From Alligator mississippiensis (lineage: Eukaryota > Chordata > Crocodylia > Alligatoridae), in contig NW_026775411.1 of NCBI RefSeq assembly GCF_030867095.1, forward strand, positions 1-64,000: DNA of 64,000 bases, read 5' to 3'. The position numbers were made by a program, and so were the translations under genes. The notes beneath the pieces were generated by a model, which was not told where the DNA came from, made no database searches, and worked only from the letters and a program-made list of their open reading frames with translations. Below are positions 21,961 through 35,000 of this stretch, in pieces (position 1 is the first letter of the stretch; each line of letters begins with the position of its first letter).

Positions 21961-22090
21961 GACAATCTGTGCCTTCTCCTTTGCCTGAGGAAGGGTGAGG
22001 GAGCCCAAAAGCTTGCAAATAATAACTTTTTTTGCAACTATACTTGGTCTAATAGAAGATATTGCCCTGCAGTATCTGGGATAACCACTT
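21960..22090 (+). repeat. Probable 3' tail of an interspersed repeat
   Basis: 'aaaagcttgcaaataataac' and 'cttggtctaatagaagatat' resemble a tail common in amniote repeats. Family not assigned. Confidence 0.35.
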
Positions 22091-23560
22091 CTTTCACTGT
22101 CCCTTTTTCACTTCCTCTTAACTTTGGAACACTTTTTCTTTCCAGATTAAAAGTGCTCATTCTTCATCTCACCAACAAATAAATACTGTTCCTGGAAATG
22201 GTCAGTGAGTTTAGCTCCCCTGGTTTTGTGTCCATGCGTGAGAGGGGAAAACGGCACTTTCCTGTCGGCTGCACTCAGGTCATAACTCAGACCTGAGCTG
22301 GCTACAACTAGCCCAAACGGACCTGGGTCTGCAGCTGTGCTGAGGCACGGGGCACTGTGTTCAGACATCTGCTTAATGCATCAAGATGGTGTGCAAGTCT
22401 TTGGGACCTGGACCTGTGGTTCTGGTCATTAGAGACCTTCGTGTAAGCACCGCAGTTCATCAAGGATGAGCCTTTTTGCAGGTAAGAGTACATGGATGTG
22501 GAAATTGTGGGTGGGTGCAGCTACCAGGCCACACTTCAGAGGTAAGCTGAACTTTGAGCTGACTTAAGAGTTCAACATGTCCACTCCAGACACTTCAGAG
22601 ATGAGAAAGGGCCACGGGGTGGTGGGGACAGAAGAAAGGGGAGGTGGCGGTTGTACACAATCCAAAACGAGGTCTTACTTTGTAAAGCTGTGTTCCTGCT
22701 GGGAGTCATACCCTTCTCAATCCTTGATTATATCTGTATCTAGATCTATCTCATCCATAATGGCCCGAAGAATAATGGAGAAAACTCGAACTAATTGGAA
22801 ATCGTTGGGTATTGGTTTCCCTCAAGAGTCTGAGAAGGAGGCTGCTTGTTCTCCATGCCGCTTTCTGCTGTACTTGTTTCCCAAATACCAAGTGTTATCT
22901 CTGAAAAATGTGATGAGGAACAAATTGTGAAAACAGTTCTCGGTTTTCTTCATTTCCTACTGCCATGCTCTGAGCAGCAGGCTGGGGTCCTGACGCCGGC
23001 GTCCTCCAAGAGCCAAGTGTCTGCTTTCACTCCAATGACTTTCACTTCCCCGAGGGATGTCTGAACACCTGGCGGCTGCCTGAACATCCCAGGGCCAGCC
23101 ACGCACAAAACACCAGCTAACTCCTAATGTTATCATAATTTCAGTACAATATTAATGAATGCTGAATCAAAGGGAGGAGGAAGAGCAGTAGGGTTGCACA
23201 AGGAGCAGTAGGGTTGCAAGTACGTCTTGTTAAGACGCATTTTGACTTTTGAAAAGACATCTTGTTCATGAGAGTGCAACTATTGAAAAAGATGACCTTT
23301 AACATGATTGTTTAACTAATAAATATTTTATTGCGTTAAATAATAGAAACAGAAATCTTTTAACTATATACAGTTGGCCATCTCAGGAATGGAGGTTGCG
23401 CAGCCATTCTGCAGACCCTGTCTGGATGCACGTCCGTGCTTTTGCCACATGTAGATGAAAACCGGAACTGACCCAGGCTGGGGGCTAAAAACCTGATCCT
23501 GCCAAACCTTCTCAGAGCCCTGAAATCCCCTGCAGATCCTGCATACCCATAATCCCTCCC
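22090..23560. other. No feature recognised
   Basis: AT-balanced DNA. A 20-bp direct repeat ('agcagtagggttgca') occurs twice at about 23187-23220. Confidence 0.35.
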
Positions 23561-23869
23561 GTGGATTGTGCTTACCCTCCACCCTCCCAGATTGTGCCTA
23601 CCCATTCCCCACCCAACCCCCCATGCATTGCACCCCCCACCCCCTTCCCCTGCAGACATCCCCTGCCCCCTGCCCCTCTGCCGATGCCCCCCTATCTAGG
23701 GTTACTAGGGGGAGCAGGAGCCATGGGTTGGGAATGAGGAGCACCAGCAGGGCTGGGGGAGGTCAGGAGTGAGGGATGCCGGTAGGGCTGGGAGGGAGCG
23801 GGGGGCTGCACACCTGAGACACCTGAGCTGGAGCAGGCATTTCTCAGTTAAAAAGGCTCTGTGCACCCA

Positions 23870-24005
23870 GCCAGGGGCGTACACACACGACTTCCCCAAA
23901 CCATTTCTATTGCATACGGATGCCTCCAACGCGGCAGTAGGTGCGGTGCTGTCCCAGACACGGGAGGTGGGGAACATCCAGTGGCCTCCATTAGTCAATA
24001 TTGCT
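23870..24005 (+). mobile_element. Ty3/gypsy pol fossil (RNase H start)
   Basis: The conceptual product has DFPKPFLLHTDASNAAVGAV, the RT/RNase H junction of Ty3/gypsy elements. A short broken remnant; the flanks are GC-rich. Confidence 0.75.
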
Positions 24006-24414
24006 ATTGGGTCTGCTCCCCAGGGGGACACATGGGTTCATGCCTGTTGTGTCCCTGGGAGCCGAAGACGCGGGCGCCCCAGCGAAGAGCCAGGAGGTAG
24101 GAGCTCGGCCGTGAGAGGGGGCAAGTGAGCCCAGGGGTGCTTGTACAGCGTGAGGAAGTGTGAGTGTGTGCGTGAGTGAGTGTGTGCATGTGTGTGTTTG
24201 GGGCCATGCTGGGCAGGACATGTCAGCTGAGTGGAGCCCGGGAGGGAACCCCCCCCGCAAGTCCCTACTTAGCTGAGCCCCCCCGGGAGCCCCGGGAACA
24301 GAGCGCACGAACAGGTGCAGCCCAACTGGGGAGCAGCGGTTTGCACAGGAGCTCGTGCAGAGGGGCACGTACAGGGCGCCCAGAGGGCTGCTCCAAGCAA
24401 GCGGCCTGAGCCCA

Positions 24415-24500
24415 CGGGCCTGAAGAGCAGCTGCTGAGACCAGGTAAGTACGAGACGTAGTTCGCAGCCGTGGCAGTGGCTCACCGTGCCTGTCAGGTTC
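24415..24500 (+). repeat. Short inverted repeat containing a splice-donor motif, copy 2
   Basis: Pairs with 20490-20575. The sequence 'ctgctgagaccag|gtaagt' is a strong donor, so it may be a mobilised exon edge. Confidence 0.6.
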
Positions 24501-25440
24501 AGCTTCCCCGCACCCAGACCGCAGGCAGACAGAGCGTGCAGCCCTGGCCCTGGACGGCGGGGATGCCTGGGGTGGCAGCGGTGCTGGCCCCGAGCACAGG
24601 CGCTCCCCCACTTGTGGGATGTGCTCCTTGCTGGAGTCCCTGGAGGGCCGAGTGTGGGAGCCTGAGCAGGAGGGACGCCAGCTATGCACATCGGGGCCTA
24701 TGAAGACCACATCGACAACTACCGCTGGGCCCTACTCCAGGGAAACGGCACAGAGAAGAAGGATGGGGAGGACAAGGGGGAGGAGGTGGCCACGAAGAAG
24801 ACTGGCCACAAAAACCCCCTGGAGCTACCTGGAAAACAGTCGTCTCCAGGTCCAGCGCGAGCAGAGCTGGGCCACTCCTCCCTGGCACTGCACTACAGGT
24901 AGCTCCCCGCCCCACGCAGGAGACTCCAACAGAGACACCAGAGGAGGAGGTAAGTGCTCAGGAGGTAAGTATTCCCACCCAAAGGAGGGCACACTGGGTG
25001 GGGGGAAATCTCTCCTGAGGGGCATGGAGGGACCTATCTGCCGTCCGGACCCCTTAGCCCGAGAGGTCTGCCCAGGTACTTGCACCCAGGAAAGCTCCCT
25101 TGTGCAGGACAGGAACAAAACTTCTTTTCAAAATGCTAACGGTCTGGTTCTCTCACAGCGTCTCAGGACATCAAGGGGGTCAGCTGGGGCCTCAGCTGCC
25201 TGGACGCCAGTGCCAGGAGCATGGGGAACAAGCAGGAGGAGCTAGCCCGCCGGCTCCTAGTGGGCAATATGACCTGGCAGGGATCGCAGAGGGGAGGCTG
25301 CAGGTGCTGCCTGGGACAGGCGGCAGCAGCAATTATCGCTGGTGCTCGCTGCGCCCCATGCCCAGTGCTGGTTCCAGGTGACAGGGGAGCCTCCTCTCGT
25401 CCAGGGCACAGATCCAGGGGATCACACCACCGGGAGGGCT
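24500..25440. other. GC-rich region, unassigned
   Basis: A frame from 24684 (MHIGAYEDHIDNYRWALL) is not recognised. 25288-25445 resembles 26538-26715 inside the hAT-like element, so part of this is repeat-derived. Confidence 0.35.
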
Positions 25441-25465
25441 ACTGAGGTTTGCTGGACTCCAAAGA

Positions 25466-27985
25466 GATTATGTTTGCACTTGTGCCTGGCATCTTGGGCA
25501 TCATACTCATGCTGGCGCTAGCTCTGGGCTTCCTTGTCCACCATCCCCATCTGTGTCAGCTCCAGCTCATGCTTGAGCTTGCACTCCTCAGCTTCCAGCT
25601 GCAGCTGGGATTTGCACAAGTCCCACTCAGAGGATGGCCCCTCGGGTTCTGCATGGACGCGCGGAGGTGATCTTGTGGCCTGGTTATCATCACACAGGAT
25701 CTGAATCAGGTCTTCTCTCCTCTGCTCCTTCCTCTCTTTCATCACCTCTTTCAAGTTGACCACAGTCATGTGGTCATACTCGTCAGCCATTCCAGCTATC
25801 TACACTGCCCACTTGACCCAATGCCAAATGAGAGATTGTTTGCTCCAGGGTTTCCAGCGACTCTGTTCCCTTCCCCAAATGATGACTTCAAGACATCAGG
25901 ATGTCAGATCCCACAACTTTCATGAAACTTTGTGGGCCAGTAGATGGTGTTTCGCATTGAGCCATCCACCTCAATGCGCCCAACCACCTTCCAGGCTCCA
26001 AGTGCCTCAATGGGGGCACCTCACATCCAGCCAACCCCACTCCTGGTGCACACCTGGAGGCCTGGGGGTCATGAAGCCACCATCCATGATCTGGACTGAT
26101 CTTGGCCCTGTGCCCCATGGGAAACACAGGCCTAGTAGTCCTTGATGGTATTTGATCCACTGCAAGAACTTGGGGTGCTTCCCTGTCTGAAGCAGAAATT
26201 GTGGTCCCCCTTACTCAACCAAACCAAGGGGATCCCAAGGCATAAAGTACACCCTCACCCAATGAGTCTCCCATGCTAAGTGCAGAGGAGAACTTTATTG
26301 GTTACAAGGAGCAGGATTTGGATAGGGAACAGGATAGAGCAATATCAGAGAAAGCCCTTAAAGCAAACTGTGACATGGTAGCCTTTAATCACACATCTGA
26401 GTCACTGCACGCAATGTATTTAGTTAATAGGGCTGTGAGAAATGTCATGGGGTGTTTCATTTCAAAGCTGTTTCAAAGTGTTTCAAGCTGAAAAGAGTGA
26501 GATTGAAACAAGACAAAAGGATTCCAAATGAAAGAAGGAGCCTCTCGTCCAGGGTGGAGATCCAGGGGCTTGCACCCCTGGGAGGACTGCTGGGCTGTGC
26601 CACACTACTCCTGGGGGTGCAAGCTCCTGTATCTGTGCCGGATGAGGGGAGGCTGCAGCTGCTGCCTGGGACAGCATTTATCTCCAATGCTGGGTGCAGC
26701 CTGTACCCCCGGGAAGGCTGCCACGCTGTGCCGGACTCCTTCCAGGGATGCCAGCCCCAGATCTGTGAGCCACATGAAAGGAGGCTGCCCTGTCACCTGA
26801 GACGGGTGCTGAAGCCAAGTAAGCCCAGCTTCGAAACTCAAACGACTTTGTAGCTGTCTAAATGTTTTGACGTCCCTCATTTCCTTTTGAAGCTGTTTCA
26901 AATCCTTTTGTTTTGTTTCAATGTCACTCTTTTGAGCTCAAAACGCATTGAAACAGCTTTGAAATGAAAGACCTGGGAAAAATGTGCACAGCCCTACTAA
27001 CTAAATATATAGCCTGCATTAACCCAGATGTGTGATCAAAGGCTACCATGCCACCGAATGCTCGAAGGGATTTCTCTGATACTGTGCTATCCTGTGCCTT
27101 ATTCCAAGCCTACTCCTTGTAACCAATACATTTCTCCTGTGTACCAAGCGTGGGAGACTCGTTGGGAGAGGGTGTACTTTATGCCTTGGGATCCCCTTGG
27201 TTCAGGGGAATAAGGGAACCCACTATTTCTGCTTCAGACAGGGAAGCACCCCGAGTTCTTGCAGTGGATCAAATACCATCAAGGACTACTAGGCCTGTTT
27301 TTCCCATGGGGAGCAGGGCCAAGATCAGTCCAGATCATGGATGGTTGCTTCATGACCCCCAGGCTTGCAGGTGTGCTCCAGGAGTGGGGTCGGCTGGACG
27401 TGAGGTGCCCCCACGGAGGCACTTGGAGCCTGGAAGGTGGTTGGGCGCATTGAGGTGGATGGCTCAATGCGAAACACCATCTACTGGCCCACAAAGTTTC
27501 ATGAAAGTTGTGGGATCTGACATCCTGATGTCTTGAAGTCATCATTTGGGGAAGGGAACAGAGTCGCTGGAAACCCTGGAGCAAACAATCTCTCATTTGG
27601 CATTGGGTCAAGTGGGCAGTGTAGATAGCTGGAATGGCTGACAAGTATGACCACATGACTGTGGTCAACTTGAAAGAGGTGATGAAAGAGAGGGAAAGGA
27701 GCCAATGAGAGAAGACCTGATTCAGATCCTGTGTGACGATGATCGGGCCGCAAGATCACCTCCGCGTGTCCATGCAGAACCCGAGGGGCCGTCCTCTGAG
27801 TGGGACTTGTGCAAATCCCAGCTGCAGCTGGAAGCTGAGGAGTGCAAGCCCAAGCAAGAGCTAGAGCTGAAGCGAATGGAGATGGTGGAGAAGGAGGCCC
27901 AGTGCCAGCACAAGGAGGCCCAGCGCCAACGTGAGCATGATGCCTGAGAGGCCAGGTTCAAGTGCAAACACGGTCTCGCCGGACT
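25466..27985. mobile_element. Palindromic Ty3/gypsy-type fossil: two head-to-head 5' ends around a hAT-like element
   Basis: 25466-26432 and 27000-27985 are reverse complements. Each arm carries an LTR/leader-like part near the centre and, outward, a gag-like start (MAD-YDHMTVVNLKEVM, then a charged coiled coil rich in E/Q/K). The N-terminus resembles the SAP-like start seen in reptile gypsy gag proteins. The two gag starts point away from each other. The element is broken and has no complete coding region. Confidence 0.7.
26432..26997. mobile_element. hAT-like nonautonomous element at the palindrome centre
   Basis: Ends 'tagggctgtg' and 'cacagccctac' are inverted. Inside these, 'tttcatttcaaagctgtttcaa' pairs with 'ttgaaacagctttgaaatgaaa' near the other end. 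The interior is GC-rich and related to 25288-25445. No transposase. Confidence 0.7.
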
Positions 27986-27989
27986 CAGC

Positions 27990-28240
27990 ATGCAGTCAAA
28001 CACTGGAGTCGCAGGCGCTTAGCCAGCCCCAGCTGCTCCCCTCAGCCCGAACACCCCAATCTTCTCTCACAACCAACACGGAGATACCCCAGAAGCGTTC
28101 CTAAATCATTTTGAAAACAAGCACGCCAGTGGAAGAAGGCAGCCAGCGAACAGGGACTGCAACAGGGGAGCAGTTTGCGGCAGTTCCCAGGCCAGTCGTG
28201 GGCAGGAGCACGTGGGGGCTTATGACAGAGACTTCAGGTA
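27990..28240 (+). mobile_element. Ty3/gypsy gag fossil, continuation
   Basis: Phrases such as FLNHFE and ARQWKK are discernible and follow the gag-like start of the right palindrome arm, as in gypsy gag. Broken. Confidence 0.45.
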
Positions 28241-28835
28241 AGTGAAGGAGGAGGGGTGCTATTATGGGGTGACACGGAGCGCAGCCAAGGCCCCTGCCCT
28301 GCTGCTGCCTCCAGCCCGCAGCTCCTGGGAGGCGTCCACCCAGATAGGCCCCTTGGGTGGGTCAACAGTGCCCAGACCCCTGTCTGCGGGAGGTGCCTGG
28401 AGGGACCTCTCAGGCCTGGGGGTAGCGTGGGGGCCGGGGGTCCCTTACCTGTCCCACCCGTGCCCGGATTGAGGCCCTAGAGGGGCAGGAGAGGGGGCTC
28501 CAGGCAGAGGTGAGCAGGCGGCAGGGGATCGGGGCAATGGCAGAAGAGATTGATGTCCTCTTTCATTCTCTGCAGGACAAGGGAGGAGCACCAGGAGGTA
28601 TGTGGGGGTGGGAAAGGGGCTGTGGGTTGGGAGTGAGGGGCACCGGCAGGGCTGGGGGGGCAGAGGGAAGGGAATATACCCCTTCCCCCACCCGGGTGTC
28701 TGCTTCTTTGCAATTGCAAACCCTACCCCCATTCCCCGCTTCAAACAAGCCTCCCTCCCATTTCCCCCTATCCCTCCCATGCCTGCACCCCAACCCCCCG
28801 CAGGTTCCCAGGGTCCCCCAGCCTGACAGCAGGAT

Positions 28836-29005
28836 TTATGGCAGTTCTTCCTCGGATTCTGACTCTGAATCATCTCTGTAGGTGCTGCCTCTTTTTTGTG
28901 GGCCATGGTACAAACTGAAACGTGCCTTTTTTTTGAGTGAAAGGGCTGCAGGGCATTTGCTGCTCATTCCATAAAATACATTGGCTCTTTCTGGGAAGAC
29001 TAGCT
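28836..29005 (-). CDS. RGL-like last coding exon (end of RA domain)
   Basis: It follows acceptor 'ctttctgcag' and completes a split glutamate codon. It gives LVFPERANVFYGMSS, the most conserved end of RalGDS-type RA domains (compare LVIPDSANVFYAMNS), then a basic stretch and an acidic tail rich in S, E and D before TAA. 170 bp fits phase 1 in. Confidence 0.85.
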
Positions 29006-32000
29006 CTGCAGAAAGAGAAAAGCAAAGAAGCGTCGAGTGATTTACTCTGGATAGTAACACTACAAGCAAAAATGGGGGAGCGTTCAGAGGTGCATTCTGG
29101 CTGGGCACGTGCCACTTGGAAGTCTAAATGAGGTTCTTTAATTGGGTTTTTACTACTTATAACACCTCCTTTCCCACCAGCAGCAAAAGTATGAGAAGAT
29201 GTTGGACCATCCAAAGTCATGCATCTGGAAGTCTGAGAACACCAAACTTACCTGTGCACTAAATGAAACCGTTTTCTGGCTCGGAGATCACTGACTACAG
29301 ACAGTAGCACGATGTATACACACAGGGCTGTACGTGTAGGTTGAAAGACAACCGTTTGATTTGCTTCCTTAATGCATCATTTCCATGTGTGGTTGTCTAT
29401 AGCTTGCACGTGTTGGGTTCTTTATTCAACAACTAGGGCAAGACAAATTCTTTTCCATTCAGCTGAGACAACACCTTTACCTCCTCATGCACCAAGAACA
29501 GGGCTTGCACAGTGCCTTTTGGCAGCAGAGGAGATTGCTGCTCCCGGAGCTCACAGGTCCCTGTCTGCTAGCAATGGGAGACAGCTGTTTTCTGGAGAGG
29601 GGTGTGTGTGGGGAGGGGCACACTGGGGCGCTGGGTTGCTGGGTGCCAGAGGTGAGCAGAAAGAAGCCTGCTCAGCCTGGCTTTCTCCCCTCCCTTTGCA
29701 TCCTCCCTCTCTTCACTGGCTCTGAAAGAGGGCCGGTAAACCCAGGGCAGGGCCTGATACTGCTGCTGATTTGATGGTGATGATAGTTTGACCTCGCAAT
29801 GGTCAGGGATTGATGGTAGACTCTCCTCCTGCCACTCAAGATACCCAGCAGGCTTAGGGCTTGCCAAACACTGCAAGTGCAATGCCTACAATCCAGTAGC
29901 CCTCTGTGAAGGTGAAGCTGTTCTGTGGGTAATGCTCTGGATTGATACAGTGCTTTCCCTAGTAGGGTCTTTGACCATAAGTATGGCTTTTGGCATGACA
30001 AGAGTTCAAATAAATAGTAAAGATTAGCAGGGGCATGCACAAGCTCAAACAACTGGTGGCCAGGGTCCCATGGAACGTAAGTTTAAAGGAAAAAGGAATC
30101 AGGGAAATTGGTTGTACCTTCGAGGGAATATTAAGGAAAATGGTCTTACAGTAATGAAAGAATAATATAGTAGTTACAGGAGTAGAGCACAAGCTAAATC
30201 TGAGTCATCCCTGTAATATTGTTACAAAACCCAAACAAGAACAAGAGCGTGTGGGGCTGTGTTAATATGCACGTTGTATGCAAAGGAGGGGAGCCGGTTT
30301 TCAATGATGTTCAGCATCGGGGAGGCCTTAGCTGGAGAACTGGGGCCAGTTCGAGGCATCATGCTTCCTGAGAAACCGACAACCTAGAAGGAGTCCGGAG
30401 AAGAGCAACAACAACGAGGAAAGGTCTAATATTTTCCTAGACAGGAAAAGTTGGAAGACCTGGATTATGTCATCCTGAGAAAATGGAGCGGGTGTTAGAA
30501 ATCTTCCAAAAGGGTTGTTACTTGTAAAGAGGATCTCTAGTTTTCCGTGATTGTAGCAGGTAACGTAACGGGCTTACTTTCCAACAGGGGCATTGAAGCT
30601 GGAAACGAGGAAATACTTCCGAACTCGCAGGTGGTGAAGTCCCGACACAGATGACTGAGAGAGCTTGTGCAACCTTTGTCCCCAGTAAGGACAGGTAGTG
30701 TTTAAGTGCCAATCAGACAACCATTTGTCTGTGATGTGTTAGTAGAGATGATCCTGCCTTGAGCAGGAAATTTGGACTAATAACCTCCTGAGGTCCCTTC
30801 CAGCCCTGGTTTTCTATCAGTCAATGTTTGTCTGGAAAATCCAGGCGTAAATGAAACCCTGACGGGTCTCTTCTTGGGTAGCTTTGACTAGCCACAAGGA
30901 CTGTTTCTCATGACAAGCACTGCCCCATCTTCAGCGCCAAGGATGCTGCCAGCACTTTCTAGACTGAGCCCCTAAGAAGTTACTTCATGGAGAAAATGAG
31001 CTGGAAAGCAACCAGGGAGCTCTGCGTGCCAAACAGTGTACTAGCAAGAGGGAGAGCCTGCCCCGATGAGCATGTTCAGGCACACGAGGTGAAGTGGGAT
31101 ATAGCCCTGTGACCCAGGTCACCTGCATGGGCAAGAAAGAAGCCATGCCCATGGCAAACATCTAGGAAACTTCAGTCTTGTCCAGGAAGTTGTTGAAGTC
31201 AAGGACGGAATAACTCACAAGGGCACTGGACATATCAGGACCAAAACTGGCTTCCGCCAATACTAAACTAAGTGGAGGAGAGGGAGGCTGTACTGTGCTG
31301 CACCACAATGAATGCTGCGATGCTGAGATGACACAAGTCATCCCAAAGTCCTGGTGCAGAGGGCATCGAGTTTCGAAGCAGGATGGATTTCAGGGAGTGG
31401 ATCTGGCCTGTGTCGTCCCTGTGGCTTTCTGGGCACCAGTCAGTGTACGGGTGATGCTCCCAGCTCTCTCTTCTTTGTCATTTGGCCCTGACTTCAGACA
31501 GCTGGACACATGTCAGCGCTGGATCTCCCATTGCAAGTCTTCCCCACCTGCACCCATGCCATCCCAAAGGGGAGTAGAGGTGTGCTGACTCCTCCAGGTA
31601 ATCAAGAGGGAGGTCTCCTCCACCTGGCTTGGAGGTGAAAACAGCCCACTCTTTCTGAAATGGAGTCATATGCATGTTCTTCTGCAAGCACAAGCAGGCT
31701 ATTTTCACCGGTAAAATGTTTTGCTTTCTTACCTTTGTCCTTTGACAGCACCTGCACAAGTTCGTAGTTGGCCAAGTCCTCCATTCCTCGGTTGTTCGCC
31801 TCCAAGATTTTTTTAATTACGTCTGCCGTCCTGTCCTGGCAAGTCAGCTGGAAAAGGGATTTTGCAGTGAATGATTTTGCTTCTTTGTGTATGGAAGTCT
31901 GTTTTCAGTTGACCTTTGGATCTGGCCCTAAGTTTCAGAGTAGTGAGAAAAGGTCATGTTTTTGGAATGACTTTGTAGCTGCCGCTGAGCAGAAAACTGC

Positions 32001-35000
32001 GCTACACCTGACAGTGCAGTATGTTTGCATTCAAAAAGACAGGGCATGCACTAGCTGGGGCACCAGCAACTCAGAGTCATTCCCTCGACCAAACATTTGG
32101 AGACGTGACGTGCCCGTCTTCCTAGCCACCCCTTCCACGTAAATCCTTGTCCTATATGTTGCTCACAGGCATCGACTGAGTTACAGTCTGAGGTGGCAAA
32201 TACTTTCTTTGACACCTGTGAAGTTTTTTGGCCTTGTTTCTTGCTTCCACGCTCCTGTGGAAGTGCAATGGGTTGTGAAATAACACAGGGCTCGATGCAA
32301 TCCCTTTTGAAATCAGCAGAAAGATTCTTCCCACCTTCAACAGGATTTGGGTCAGACCCATAGTTCACTTGCAGGGATTCAGGTCTTTAAAACTGCAGCC
32401 AAAAAATACTGCGAACTACAACTGTTCCTGTATGTCATTTATGTAGCAGGTTACAGTTACCCTTGGTGTTTGGGGCACTGGGAATAGTGGTTGTGTGGGA
32501 GGTTGGTTTGTGCAGGATTAAGACTAGCTTAGACATAACTTGAGTGGGAAGGTTGAGGCAGAACTGGTCCTGCCTTCAGCAGGGGGTTAGACTAGATGAC
32601 CCCCTGAGGTCCCTTCCAGCTCTCCTTTTCTAGAAGAGAAACTGAAGGAGAATACATGAGGATATCTAGAAGTTCATGCCCTTGAGGATCCTTGTATAAC
32701 TACATACTATCTATTGCTATACAGCATCTTTCAGTGACTTGCCTTCAAGCTGGTCTGCAGTGTATCTGTCTGCCTACCTGTGCACACACGCCCATTCCTA
32801 CCAGTGGTGTGCGCTTTCACATCTACATTGTCATCCAGAGTGAAAAGACATCCAGTAATAAATCTACACAACTCTTCCACATCACTTACCATGATTTTGC
32901 TTTCAGCGCCTTCGCTGTCATTTATAATGCACCGCACAATGCAGGTGTCTTTGTTTTGCTGGTAGTAAAATGCAGATGGAGTTGATGTCACGGTGCACAA
33001 GGTGTGTCCATGGAGGTACAGATGAACACGGTGATGAGCAGTGAGCGAGGTAAAGAATAAAAAATAAATGAAGAGAAAAAGTCAGAAACATGATGCAAGC
33101 AGTAGGAACAAAACAGCACAAACACAAGCAGGCATTTCGGGGTCTATACCTGGTTCTGCGATGTTGTAAGTGGTGGTGTCCTACCTACAGGAGGAACTTG
33201 GTCTTTGCAATGAAGTATTCATATCAAGACATCCACTTACAACTAACACCCCTGAAACTTGGAGGATACCGAATTTTCCTGTTAGCAATGGATATTTAGT
33301 TGGTGTCATAAAAGATACCACTTGTACCCAAAGAGCCTCGTCTGCTGAACAAAAGTGTGGCTTTCCAGGCTCCACAATGTGCTTTGCTCAGGAAGGAGCT
33401 CCTGCAGAGCGGATGTGCCTACTGACCTTCCTCTATTGTTACATATTGGGCAAGGCTCTTCACCCAAGGAAATGGGCTGTCTTGTGATCTGAAAAGTCAA
33501 GCCAGTATTCCAAACCACTGGACGCTCTGCTTCCATCTCCTCCACTCCTTTGTGTTCGCAGACTCCTCTGTCTTTTGCTATTTTTCCTGTTGGTTGCCCT
33601 TTAAATTTCCTCTAGTTTCCACTCTGAGCCTTGCCCATATAGAGCGCGGCTCACTTCATTGGAAGGTGTGAGCTGGGACCGCAGAGTCACAGACAGAGTC
33701 CTAGAGAAGCAGGGCTGGAAGGGACCTCCAGAGACCATCTAATCCACCCCCCGCCTGAAGCATGAGCAGCTCTATCTAAACCATCCCATGCAACTCTCCT
33801 CTCAGCTCTACATAAGAAAACGGTCAGCTCTCACACAACATAGACCTCCCACCCCCACCTGCCAGTCTCTGGCATCTAGAAACCTCCAGAGGTCCTAGAC
33901 AGAGGGCCATGCACATACAGGGTGTGGGGGCCGTGGGATGCAGGCACTGCTGCCTCTTGCCCAGGCAGAGTGTGGGGAGCACCGGATATGGGCGCTGCTG
34001 CTACTTGCCCAGCCGGGGTGGTGCGGGCACAGGATGTGGGCATGGTAGTAATAGATGTGGGGTTATGCCCTGCTGCTGCTTGCCCCCGTCTGCCCGGAGC
34101 AAGCCATTTCACCCTTCGCCCCCATCTCAGACTCCCACGTCCTCACGCCCCGGCTGGGCAGCTTGTCCAAGCCCCAGCCCCAATCCCTCCCGCACAGTGG
34201 GGGCATTGATCTGCCCCCCCCCCCCCCCCCCCCGTGCCCTTTCCCTACCCACTCATCCCACCACAACAGACTCCCCAGCTGGAGGCAGATATGCCCAGCG
34301 TCCTTGAGGACTGCTGCCTCTTTAGTTTATGGCCGAATCTCCAAATTGGGCCGAATTTTTTCCGAATCAATTTGGAGGCTTCCTATTTGATTTGGTCTCT
34401 GGCAGCGAAGATCACACTGCCTGCTCAGAGGAGATTACAGGGACCCAGGAGAAGTACCCCGAAGACAAGAAGGAGTGCCGGAGCAGGCGCTCCAAGCACA
34501 ACCACTTCTCACCTGACGAACCAGGAGTGAGAGCTTGGGATGCGGGAGGATGAAAGACGCCCAGATTCATCAGTTCCCGTCAGTTCGGGGTGGCTGGTGC
34601 GGGACGGAGAGCAGTGACAAGCCGCCCCCAGCAACAACCGGAAGGAAGAAGGAGGAGGAGAGAGAGAGGCGCGGAGAGAGCTCAAAGGAAGTGGGTTGAG
34701 AAAAGAAAACAGGGACGATGCCCCAGAGGGGAAAAGGATGAGAGCAGGAAGCTCTCTCCTTCTGAGGCGCCGAGGAGTCTTCGTACTTACCGGGACCTGG
34801 AAACAAGAAAAAATTCTTGAGAAGATGCGACGGAAAGCCGGTTGCCTCCGCCGCGCACGGACCTGCAGGGACACAAAACCAACCGTGAGTGGCTGTGGTG
34901 CAGGACAAGGGCACCTGGAAGAAACCAGGGAGCCATCCTTCTGCAGCCCACCAAAATTAATGATAAGAATAATATAATAAGTCAGGAGTAAAATGGAGAT

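Noticed and set aside
23991-24710. 239-codon minus-strand frame in GC-rich DNA
   Set aside because: No motifs; overlaps a gypsy fossil and simple GT repeats.
24684-24902. Frame starting MHIGAYEDHIDNYRW
   Set aside because: Looks protein-like at first but matches no family I know and is flanked by repeat-derived DNA; not called.
32051-32368. 105-codon minus-strand frame between two RA exons
   Set aside because: The RA exons join in phase without it and no family similarity is seen; probably intronic.
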